Source: Rhyacichthys aspro
Taxonomy: Eukaryota; Chordata; Actinopteri; Gobiiformes; Rhyacichthyidae
DNA: 64,000 nt
Assembly: GCA_036850595.1 (NCBI GenBank)
Contig: CM072154.1
Coordinates: forward strand, 13,523,330 to 13,587,329
Direction of reading: 5' to 3'
The translations under genes were made by a program, and so were the position numbers. A model generated the notes under the pieces. It made no database searches. It was not told the DNA's origin and saw nothing but the letters and a program-made list of their open reading frames with translations. The stretch's first letter is position 1. Each line of letters opens with the position of its first letter. Of this stretch, positions 50,441 to 61,949 are shown one piece after another.

Positions 50441-53400
50441 TCACAAATCAATAATTTCACTGCTCACACTGGCAGAGTCGTCATGTCGGCTCACTTCGAG
50501 ATAACTCCGTGATCCCACTGGCCTTGCAACACGTCTGCGGCCCCTCTCTGAATCTGGTGTAATAAATGGCCGTGTGTCGTCTACTCCGTCCTCCTCCAGA
50601 CGTCCTGTTGATGTTCTGGAGGGACGGAGGGACACCGGGCAGGACACTGATGATGGGACGCTTCCACCTGCTGACCCAGCCCACCTGTGTCCCTGGTGGG
50701 AAGGTGTAGGGGGTGCTGTCACCTGCCTACTGGGAACACTGCTTAGAATGCTGCCCCCCAGTGGCATGGAGGACTCTGTAGGGGCCTCGCTGCTTTCAGA
50801 AAGCAGCTGAGGGTCACTGTTTCTTCGCAGCCAGGGCCCCTGGCTGGCCCCTGACCCCGGGGAGGGGGACTGTGAGGGCTGAGGATGAAACAGGCTGCCT
50901 CCTGTAACCAAGTGTTCCCTGTGCAAGGCTTCGTCAATGCTGCGGGTCAGATTAATGGGTGATGGGGGCCGCAGATCAAAGTCATACAGTGACAGAGATG
51001 TGTCTTTATCCAAGTCCTGACTCCCACTTACAGAGCACTGTGGGGGCCGACCTAAAGCTTGTAGCTTGAGCAAAGAGCCCGTGGAGTTGTCAGAAATGCC
51101 CCGTTCAGCATAGTGGCCTCTGCAATTGTTGTCTTTGACACTCCCTGGCCCAGCAATGGGCTGCCCATAGTTCTGGTTTCTGATGAGGCTCTTACTGATG
51201 TCTGCTGCAGACCGGTCCTGTCCCGCCCAATTATTAGGCACCTCCCCTTGTCCTGCTCCCACACCATTACTCTCAGACTTCCTACAGGGCTTCCCTCTCA
51301 GGCTCTGGACTATCTTAGACCAGCAGGTGTGTCTGTGTGTTGACCCTGTAGACTGTCCAGGAGAGGACATGTCCCCTGCTGCCCTGCCATCTGCCCCTGG
51401 CTCATCTCTGCCACTACAGCCCTGAGGCTTCCAGAACACCCAAGAGGCAAGGAGAAGGAGAGAGAAAGCCCAAGCCAGCTCCAGAAGCCGCGCCCAGAAG
51501 TGCACCAGCCACCACCCCCAGTTAAATCGAGTCCAGTCCCCCAACAGTCCATATAGCCACAATGTTGCATGGACATGCAGCCCACAACACAGTGCCCCTA
51601 AAACTGCACATACTGCTAACACTCTCCCAAGTATGACACCAAGCCTCCTGCTCCCAGTCCAGGCTTTTCTCCTTGCCTCCTCAGGGAGTGCTGCGTGGGG
51701 AAGATGGGGGCAGCGAATCCGAGGGAAAACATAGATTAGAAATCCCAGACAGAGAGCTAAGCCCCAGCACAAGGACAAGACCTGCAGCGTGACAGGCACC
51801 ACTGGGGACAGAGCTGGTGAAAGCAAGTCAGCTGCCAGAAGGAGGGTACACTGCAACACAGCCAGCACAGCAACCAGTGGGGGGCGCTCCAGTGTTGAAG
51901 GAAACAAGCTTACCCCTGCCACCCTCAAAGACAGTAGGGCCAGTGCCGCTTGTGTCCACACCAGTAAGTGCAAAGGTAGGTTGTACAAGGCTGTGACAGC
52001 AGGCCGAGGGAGAAATCTACGTGTGCCATAAGGGTCCATTAGAAAGAAAGTTGCTCTGATGCCCCCAGCCACAAACAGGAGAATATTAGCGAGTGCCAGG
52101 GCACCTCGATGAGGGCAGTTAGTTCCAGGGGACAGAGTGAGACCGAGGGCAGCTCCAGCAAACAGGAGTAGAAAGAGGCTGGCTGTGCCGTACACATGTA
52201 GCTCCCAGACAAAAGCCAGAGTCCGGCTCAGGTCACCCCAGTAAAGAAGAGTGCCATTGACTGGAAGTACACTGGGAGAGGGTGCTGGATTTAAGGTTGA
52301 GTGTGGAGCTAAGTGAGGATGTCCCAGAAGAATAGAGCGGTTCCTCTGACTTATTGCAGTCTGGTATGTAGGGATGAAACGTGGCCTGGTAACAGGTACG
52401 ATACCAGTGGTTAGGAAGGAAGGTGTTCCTGAAAAAGAAAAAATATGTATGTGAAATATAAATAGCGAAAAATACTAAATATAGTAAAAAGAGAACACTG
52501 CAAGGCAAATACAACCAAAAAGCTACCACCAAGTGCCCCTAGATGGTAGTAACACTTCACATTTTGTTTCATCTTTAGCAGCGCCTTCTCAGTTAATTAT
52601 ATTCCAGAGTACCTAAATAACCGTGAGCACTCATTCAACCAAATAAAGCAAATAATATGGAAGTAATCACTTTGCTTTTTTTATCACTCATTATTAAACA
52701 CATCTAATAAACTAGTTGCCAAGACATTGTCTACACAATAAACAGTGGCCTGTGCATGTACTGCCATGCGATTATCCACTTTGTATTCATAAACACGAAC
52801 ATTTCATTTTCCATAAACAATTGTGTTACTTGATTGGATTACATTACATAATTAAAGAGAACATCTTTGTTACATAACTGGAAACACTGTCCCTTGAATT
52901 GCAAAGCCATGGGACGTGACAACCCTATCACTGTGTATCTTGTTCACAAAGATCTTCACACACACTTTGTTTGTGCTGAATAGTGAGGACACAAATCTTG
53001 ATGGTGATCAAAACTGCATTCCCAGCCTTAACAAAAACACAATTCAAACAACATTAGCTGTTACTATGAAGGTAATATCCTCACATTGTAGGTCTGGTCC
53101 TAAAACAGGTTTTCACAAAGGCTCACATATAACTATCATACACTGTTTACTGAGGCACTCCACCTTTTTCTTATGTTCTCTGGGAACACCCAAGAGCAAT
53201 GTAATCATAAGGCCATTCATAACTGGGTGCTTTGGGAGGTACTAGACTGTAAAAATAACAGACAGCATTAAAACATAATATGCTATAACGAATCACACAA
53301 AGAATCATCAAAATGAATAATGCAAATACCAATAGCATATCAATGTGCTATGCTTTAGAGCTAATTGAAATACATTTTTAATTTGGCAGCAGATAAAGTA

Positions 53401-55723
53401 AAATGATTTGTACAATGAGAACATAATAGAAACACAACAAATGCATAAAATATATGGACTGTGAGACTAGAGCGGGACAGTGTTAGAATTATTTCTGGGC
53501 AAACACATTTATAAGATCGATGAATGTTGGAACAACACAGTCACTGGTAAAACAGTCCGATAGGCAGCCACACCGAGGACGCTAAGCCCCTACTCTCCTG
53601 TCGAAGACAGCCATAAAGCTGACGTACGGACTAATAATGACTCACTCCGACATGTGTTTTACTTCCAGGCTCTCTCCTTCACTTTTCCCCTCAGCCAGTC
53701 CCACCCATGACACAGACAGACCCTGCATGTAGATCACAGACACACTTCTTTATTTATATATAGGTATGTTTCACTTCCTTCCCAGATTTTTTTCTCTTAC
53801 AGAAGCATGCTCCAGACTTATTCCAGATGTGGTGATCAAATTTCACAGCTGGATGCACTTAGACTTTTCCCTATCCTTGAGTTCTTCCTTTAAATACACA
53901 CAAGCTGCTGTGACTGCTTCATGCCCACAAAAGGCAATGAACTTAATGTAAATATCCTGTTTCACCTCTGGGAGCATAGCCCATGAATTCATATGGAAAC
54001 AGAAATAGTTAACATTTTTTGTCACAAATTAATAGAACTCATTATAAATTTTAAACGTACTCATGGGACAGGGAATAGTTCTTTGAAGTCATCATGAAGT
54101 TGCTGTCATGGTACCTTAGAAACCATGTCTCATGTGTTTTGTTTTTCCATCTACTTTTTGAGTTTCCATTTCTCAATGCATCTGGTTTTTATTACCATCC
54201 CCACTCCCTGCATTTCTGTGCCTTCACCTCTCCCTTATTGGAAATTCACCCCAGACTTCCACTCCCTCATGTGTAGTCACAACGGTCTGTTTAGCAAACG
54301 TCTGTCTCTTTGCCCACCTGAAATTCAATGCTCCCCCCATCATTAGTCCCGCTCACTCCCCATCCAGAGCTCACTGTGTCTACCCACATATTCCACACAT
54401 CTTCCACCCCACTTTCCATGGAGCGTTTCTGCGTTTCTTTGAAGTCTTTTCCAGCCAGTAAAAAGGTTGCAGCTGCTGAAATAATTCAATCTCAAATGAT
54501 GAAAGTTGAATCGAAAATAGAGCAAAAGACTATCTTCTCTTACCTGTCCCTGTTAACTGAGCAGTTGTAGCAGCTGTGTCCTGTCTTGGCTGTGCCGTTT
54601 TATTGGAGGGGTTTAATGTTTTGGTCACTGATTTAACTGCCTTGCGTGTTGTAGTTGCCGTTGATGTGGTCACTTGCTTGGTTGTGGTGTTCATAGCAGA
54701 GCTGATGCTGCCGATGCTAACCAGTAATTCTGTAGTCTCTAGCTGTTTGGTGGTCATAGTAGGCAGTGCTGATGTCCTTTCCTGCACTGGAGTCCTTATG
54801 TGAGTTGAAGGGGTGATTGCTGTCAATTCACCTTGAAAACATAAGAGGAAATCAGTGTTAAGATTTTGAGCTGATCATCATAGAAAATGTATTTAAACAT
54901 TTGGTTTCTCACCTGCTGACACTACTGGCTGAGGTGTTGCTTCTGTGAAAACAGAAGATTCTGTCAGCCTTGTTTCTTTCTGTGTTGCTGTAGAAGTCCT
55001 GATACTTGTTGTCTGCACCAACACAGGCTTCACAGTCAGATCTTGGGATGTGGACAAAACTTGAGGTGAGATCCCTTCAGAAGTTACTGTCTGAGCCTCT
55101 GGGCGATACTGTGCCATTTCATTTGCCAGAGTTGGTTGAGGAGAAAATGATTCCTCATTTACTCTTGGAACATTTCCTGACCCCAACCCCTGCACATGTA
55201 TATCTTCAGGTCCCTTAGTGGGAATACTCTCTTCCATTAGTGTGACATCTTGAGATTCTGCACCAGTGGCAGAGGACAAAGTCATCTGAGGCAAAGTGCT
55301 GCTTTTTGTACTGGAATCTAATTTAGCCTTAGCCCTGCTGATGGCTAAACTGGCTATGTCAGTTCTAGGCCTGGCGACACTTGTGTGTGTTAGTATGGAT
55401 TCACTGCCGGAGTTCTGAGTTGTCAGGGTAGATTTTAAAGAAGGACTGGAGGGTACTGTAGGGTGGGTCAATCTTGGCCCTGGTTGCACTGAGTTTGATT
55501 TTGCTAGCACATCTTGTAGGGTAGTCCGAACTGGAACATCACTGCGCCCTCTGGAAGGTAAAGAGGGCCAGAATCGAATAGTTTCTTTAGTGGGATGAGG
55601 TGGAGAATTCCCAGGCTGGTCCAGGGAAGAGAAGGGTGGGGAGGAGCCAATGACAGTCTGTGCAGCTGAAGGACTGAGAAATAGGAGGTAGAGTCCTAGG
55701 ACAAGAAGAGACGTGGCAGCCAT
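50441..55723 (-). CDS. prrt3: Proline-rich transmembrane protein 3
   Basis: Three coding exons on the minus strand (55723-54913, 54831-54544, 52428-50441) join in frame to 1028 residues; human PRRT3 is about 980. The start codon follows an acceptor at 55732 and opens a signal peptide (MAATSLLVLGLYLLFLSPS). Residues about 23-430 form a Ser/Thr/Pro-rich, mucin-like ectodomain. From about residue 445 to 690 I count seven hydrophobic segments (LFLLLFAGAALG, LANILLFVAGGI, LPLHLLVWTQAALALLSL, LVAVLAVLQCTLLLAADLL, LQVLSLCWGLALCLGFLIYV, LGRVLAVCAVLGALCCGL, LLELAWAFSLLLLASWVF). A long Ser/Pro-rich cytoplasmic tail ends in SEIIDL. Molecular function is not established for the family. PRRT4 is the alternative; linkage to 3p25-type neighbours favours PRRT3. 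Confidence 0.85.
52540..54543 (-). other. prrt3: prrt3 intron 3 (between exons 54831-54544 and 52428-50441)
   Basis: This 2.1 kb intron separates the ectodomain exon from the membrane exon. It is AT-rich, with no nested gene. The short frames in it have no domains. Confidence 0.7.
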
Positions 55724-55731
55724 GATCCGTC

Positions 55732-58700
55732 TCTAAAGTGAGAAGGTGACTGGTCTTTCTGGCAGCTGGTCGGTCATGACATTCTTCCAATGCTGCTTCT
55801 AATGACAAAGAAAAGAGGAGACACCTTAATGCTATTGTAATATTCCATTTATGTTTTGAACTGAAATATTTTTGCTATGGTATGTAGTTTCAGTGTCAAG
55901 TTAATGAAACTTTCACAGGCTTTTTGCAGCATGACACCAGAAGCAACCAGGGTGTGGTGAGGTGTATGGTTACATGGCACATGACGTTCCACATAGTAAC
56001 AGACAAAACTGAGAGCTTACTTTTTAAGCTCTAATACCAAATCTAGAAATGAAAGCAGATTTTTTTTATTGAATGACAGATTTAAAGGTCAGTTTCTCTT
56101 TCAAAATGTTGTTTTCTGTACTGATAATTCTTATGTATTGCTGTGTATTATGGATGCCAGGAGGATAGCTGGGACACTGAGTGTAGTGAAGCTGAGCGAC
56201 CCTGTGACACACAGCGCTCCCCAGGCCTAGATGATTACACAATTCTGCTAGTCAACTAACTAAACAGCTGCCAATTGCATCTCATGAAACATGCGCATCT
56301 TTATTATCGGAAAACACTCCCCTTTCATGATTTCATCCTCTAACTTACATAAAGCTCATGCATTCTCCTCAGCCTCCACCTATGAGTCAGAGAGTGAGAC
56401 AGCCCCAGGGAGCAGAGGCACAATCACACTGACACCTCAGCCTGAAACACAGGAGGAAAGCACAGAAAATGGAAATTAGTGCCTATGGGAGAATTCATTC
56501 TAGTGTTTATGACTCACCAAGGGCCCCTTTGCAGTTGTGATGTCTAGATCTGGGCTCAGTAACTGCAGATGTGCAGTCCAGTTAGCATTGTGAGACAACT
56601 CGTAGTATATGGTAGAACCATTTTGCAGGTGTTTAGGTGTTTGGCAGAAGGGGTCAGTCAAAATGCAGGAAGTCACAGAATGAAGGTATGTGAGCCATTC
56701 AGCGAGTAATAACCTCAGTCCTGCTTATTGTAGCTCATTTAAGCCTCAGAAAAGACCACGATCTATAAAATCTTTGTACTGTGATAACAAGACTTGTCAA
56801 CATCCACCCACCTACCGCAACAACCATTTTTCAAGCCCAGACACATCTTCTGCTTTAGTCTAGCCACTGTTGGCCAATTCCAGATTAGTCTATGTTTTTC
56901 CCTTCAATCATTTCCTGTTTCCTAGTTAAGTGGAGGTATTTCACACAGCTATGTATTTTTTTTTCTGCTTAAGGACTGAAAGAGGCAAAGATAGAGAGAT
57001 AAGGGAGAGAGGAGGTGGGTGTAAGAAAGCACAGCCCAGTGGGAGTAGAGCTGGAGAGAGTGAGGAAGCCATTGGAGCCCACTATGTAATGAAGCAGACA
57101 GTAGATGGAAGATTAAGAGAAAGGAAGGAAGAGATTTGTGGCTAAATTAAAATGACGTTCCATCTGATATATAAAAACACAGTCACGAGGTAGAAAATGT
57201 TTCAGGATGAACAGGGTTGTTATGGTCACACACAGATAAGTTGTAGCTGTTTGAGGAAGGAACGCAGAGAAAATCAGTCGTCTTCACCTTTCAGCTGAGG
57301 TTCACTGGCAGGTGTGCAGTCTCAAGAAGCCAAAGATAAACAGCAGGACTATTGAGTAATGTCTTTCAGTAAACATATCCCCTGTCCTGATCCAAACTAA
57401 TCCAAATTGGGTATGAGTACCAATGTAGGCGGTAAAACCTAATGAGTCTTGCAAGGCATTCAGCCAAATAAGCTTTAGTGCAAATGGAAGAACACATTGC
57501 TGCTGTATTTAAAACACTGTCAACATAAATCTAATTTGCAAAAGGCACTAGAACCATACAAACGTCTGCCTCAAAACATAGTGAGGATCCTTATAAGTCA
57601 AGCCCTAAGCACTTTGTGTAAGGGAATACTACAAGGCCACTCAAGACCTTTTAGCTATGCACATTTTTCTACCCATAACAATCATTTTAAAAAGCACAAG
57701 GAATTTCATTCATTCATGAACTAATATGGTAATGTCTACTGTATATGAGTCCCTACAGGTTTGTGTGTAGTTCACATGGAAGAGCATATACATTAGTTCC
57801 CATAAATGGTTCTTTTCTTCACTAGGTTTATACAATGTGGCATCAAGTTTCCACTAAACTTGATGTAAACAGAACAAATGGACATACCCTGACATGTTCT
57901 CTAAGTTCACCTAACCTCCCAGCGACAGTGAACCACCAGTGAAAGGCTTGAATGGATATCTGTATGCTCTTAGCTGCTGATGGAAGTTAGGAACTGTCTA
58001 AGACACCCTCAGTACATCACAGTTATGCACACAGACAATAAGACAGCACATCTCTCTGTGACTGTTCGAGGGGAGGGAGCAGAAGGGTGCACACTCACAC
58101 ACAAAGTATTTTTATCAAAGTCGGCCCCAGGGGGTCAAGGGACACATCGTGCTATATTTAATTTGGAGCGTTGTATGGATGTCGTCACTTTCTCCCACAC
58201 AATAAACCCTTTATTCAGAGCAGGAAATGCCTATGCATAATATCCAGTAGTGCTACCGCAAGCAACAATCCGAAGATTACTATTAAGCTTTTTACCCAAT
58301 ATATAAAACTGCTGAATACATCCAAACAGAGATTTTCAGAGAATCCTATTACAATGCAAAAGGTCTTTTTTTTTTTTGCAAAACAGGATTTGGCACTCCA
58401 ATATTTCCATTAATGTGAGGGCAATACTTTTTGAAAGACATAAAACAGAAAGCTGAAGGGTGTGTCTGGTGTCAGAGGTTTTGGTAATAAACATTAATGT
58501 TTTTTATTGCAAAAAGTAATGTGAAAAACAGTTATACTTCTGTAAAGGAGTATGCTGTTTTCCTCTGCATTCTATCCACTGAGAAGGTCTTTAAATGAGG
58601 CAGAGAGCCAAAGTAACTCGTGGTTACAAGGTCCTGAGGAAGCCAGAGGAAACTTACAACAATAATTGCATGCACTGTGGATGCATTTAAAACTACAAGG

Positions 58701-61514
58701 AAGGATGGAGAGAATGAAACATTTAGGAAAGACTGAGAGAAAGACTGAAACAAACCAGCTCTCAGCGATGTGTCATAGTGCAGCACTGCTCTGCAACAGT
58801 CTCACAGTCCAACAGAGTGGTTAAGTATTACAGCGTGCCCATCAGCTGCAGATGTGTAACTTGTTTGTACCGAGTAGGTAGAGAAATAGTGAAGCAGTGT
58901 ATGTACGTGAATCTGTGTGTACAGGACACAGAGGGAGAGGGAAATGGGAGAGTATGTGTGGTTATGTTGGTATGTAGGCGGTGGGGGAGGTCAACAGTTT
59001 GACCGTTGGAAATTCCACACCTTGAAATAACATATGGATTTTAAAAAACTAGTCCAATATCTTCTCGCTTTAAACGTTTATCTTTTTTTATATCTCAGAC
59101 CATATGAACTTTTTGCGTGTACTACTATTTGGATTTAATTCACAATCTAAATCTTGCCAACTTTTGAATTCTGTTAAGCCTAAGCTCTCTGTTTAGCACT
59201 TTATACAAACCAAATCCTGTTAAAGATGCCTGAAGGGGTGTCACAGCTCCAACAGACAAGCCTCCCACACAGCTCTCAGGTCAGGTCACGCTCTAAGAAG
59301 AGAAGAAGATCCAGAACCAATCGAGGATGCTTTTGATCCCTGGTGGAAACGGATGCCCGGCTTAAAAGTGCTGAGCCCAATAACATCTTTGACTGATGTT
59401 CCACTTCTGCCCAGGCCACAGATCAAAGGCTGAAGGTCGGCCATCGAGGGTGAGGCCTATAACTGCACCGTGACTACACCCCACACCCATTCAGACAGAG
59501 TCGGCCCTGTGCACACATGGTAACACTCAGGTCATCTATGGAATTGACAACTCATGTGGAAACCCCTACAAATAACTCAATGTGACAATTGGTAAGTCAT
59601 GTCAAGCCACAAAAGATTTCAGGGAAACAGATTACAGACTATGCAACTCATAAACTGTTGCTTGTTAACCACAACAAGACTTCAACACAGGCACTTGTTA
59701 CAGCTGGATGCAATAAAATGTTGTGTTAGATTCATGCTATGGCCCAGTCACTATGGATCTGAGCCATTTCTCAGCTGGCATCCATCACTGAGCAAAACTA
59801 AGGATGGTTTTGACACCCAGATACACTTTGAGATATTCAAATGGCTGCTTCATTGAAGTCTGTAGTGAGATATTGACTAGCCTAATTATAATCATTGCAA
59901 ATGCTGTTGGTACCACTGCTGACTGAGATTTTCCCTGCCTGTTATGTGTTTAAGAGCTGATGGGAAACAGGAGGTGAAGATCCTCTGCAGCAACCCCTAG
60001 TGTCTACATTTTGACAGTGAAATCATAAATAGCCTGCAGGTCTGAGATTACCAGAATAATGGATTGCACCTGCAAGACTTAAAAACGATACAGGCCAACT
60101 CCACTTGTTGCTGTTTTGACATGATTAGGCCTACTATGGTTACTAATAATAGATTACTTCAGGGCTAAGCATGTTATAAATGTGGTGTGAGGCAATTCTT
60201 CATTCAAGGGATTATATTGTTACCCAGTGTACCTCTGGTTTACTTGTTATTGATGATCAAGATACTGTTGTGTTGACATTAAAGTTCCACTACCTGATTT
60301 TCTTTTTTTGACCAGACTCAAATCACCCTCAAAAGTAGTCAAGTGACCTCTCTAAAACCAAAACAAATTTTCCGCCACAAAATACTAATACATTTCACCA
60401 AACTGAAGTTTACAGTTTAGCGTTAGCTTAGCATTAGCTTAGCTGCGACTTTAGCATCAGAACGCCAATTATCTCCACATTGTAAAACATTATGTGACTG
60501 AATTGACAGTATTTATCAGCGTTTCACGTTGCCTCCCTTTTTTCTGTTGACGCTTTCTTTTTTGGGCTGTTTCTCTGTGTTAAAAGACATTTTCCAGGCT
60601 AAAAATATACTTTATTGGCAGCTATCAAACCTCTAGTAAACAGCTATTAAACTTCCTGGAACGTTATATGACAAGCCGGCGTTGACCAATGTGAACGCTC
60701 CTTTTTCGAGCATGTGACTTTGTGAGAATGTGATTGGACAAGGTTTTCTGTTTCTGAATAGAGGTTCTCATCTATTAAAATCTTTATAATAAACAGTAGA
60801 TGGCATCATAAAACCACAATATAGTATTTGGGGTTTAAACCATTTCCCCAACTAGAAGAAGAAAAAATCTGGTACAGCCTGTTTAAGTGAACCACCAAAA
60901 TATAAGGTTAAAGCTTAAACACAATGAGCCTGATCTTGACTGGGTTAAAGGCCCAATGTGCAGGACTTCGATGGCAATGTGTGTATACAAGCCTGGCTTT
61001 GTAATAAACCTCATCAACCTGTCATATTTGTTCTGTTTTAAATTCTGTAAGCTGCATACTCTAAAACGTCTCTTCCGTTAAAACAAAAGAAGAAAATAGT
61101 AAAACAGACAGACATAGGTCACCTCTACTTTGTTTTGGTGGACCATATGAGTGCAATGAAATGCAGCATATACAGCCTACCTTTGACACAAGGCCAGCCA
61201 ATTGCGATTATCCATTACAGCTTAATCTTCACCCAAAATGTTGCAGTGAACCACATACGAATGCACTAAAGTTCCTTCCAATTTGTCTGCCACTTAGCCT
61301 GCATGAAGCCTACAACAAAATGCCAACTGAAAGAGGCCCAGTCAAAACACAGTGTGGCCCTTACATTTTAACATTTTAAGTGCCGCATAAAGTCACCTTT
61401 GAGGGTGAACCTGCGCCAAACGCTCGACTACCGCGGCACAGGTAAAACCGACGTCATTCCGCAAAATGTTTCCCAACACACGTAGTCCATCGTATCACGT
61501 CAAACATACCTACC
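55732..61514 (-). other. prrt3: prrt3 large 5' intron
   Basis: The only coding-exon signal in this stretch is the acceptor before 55732. A relatively GC-rich patch at about 59220-59560 differs from its surroundings and could be regulatory or an alternative 5' exon. A short GTTAGCTTAGCATTAGCTTAGC tandem lies at about 60420-60445. No independent gene is supported. Confidence 0.5.
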
Positions 61515-61700
61515 TGCTGTTCTCTGTGGCTCCTCTCCGATGGCGTCCTCTGCGGCAAAACAGCGACGATGGAGGTAGAAGGCTATTCACACAGTAAATA
61601 GTGCCGTCTGCTGCCCCGCTTCTTGACGCATGATCAAACTGTGCCGGTGCTGTTGGAGGTTAAAAAAAAAAAACACGCTCCTCTTTCGACGCACAGGCAG
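61515..61700 (-). promoter_or_regulatory. prrt3: Probable prrt3 first (non-coding) exon and promoter
   Basis: On the minus strand, GAACAGCAG is followed by GTAGGTATG, a good donor at about 61514. The sequence upstream to about 61700 is CpG-containing and GC-richer than its flanks. It lies in the right orientation to splice to the acceptor at 55732. No gene other than prrt3 is available to own it, but the link is inference. Confidence 0.45.
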
Positions 61701-61949
61701 GTTGCGCTCAAGCTTGTGCCAGCTCTCCAGCCACGAGTCGCTAAGATGTACGCCCCCTTTCAGTGCTCCGTCCATATCCACATCCCTCCCTCCCTCTCCT
61801 TTTTTCTTTCCTCAATCGGATTGCCCACTATACCTTCCGACGTACCAGCCGGCCAGCCTGCCTACGTCCGCCTGGCACGTCTATTACACAACAGCATGTT
61901 TCAGCGTGTGAGCACCTTATCACTCAGCCTTAATCTGTAAAGCGATACG

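Noticed and set aside
61623..61940. 105- and 93-codon plus-strand frames near the prrt3 promoter
   Set aside because: Low-complexity Ser/Pro/Leu translation of pyrimidine-rich DNA, with two frames open at once and no domain.
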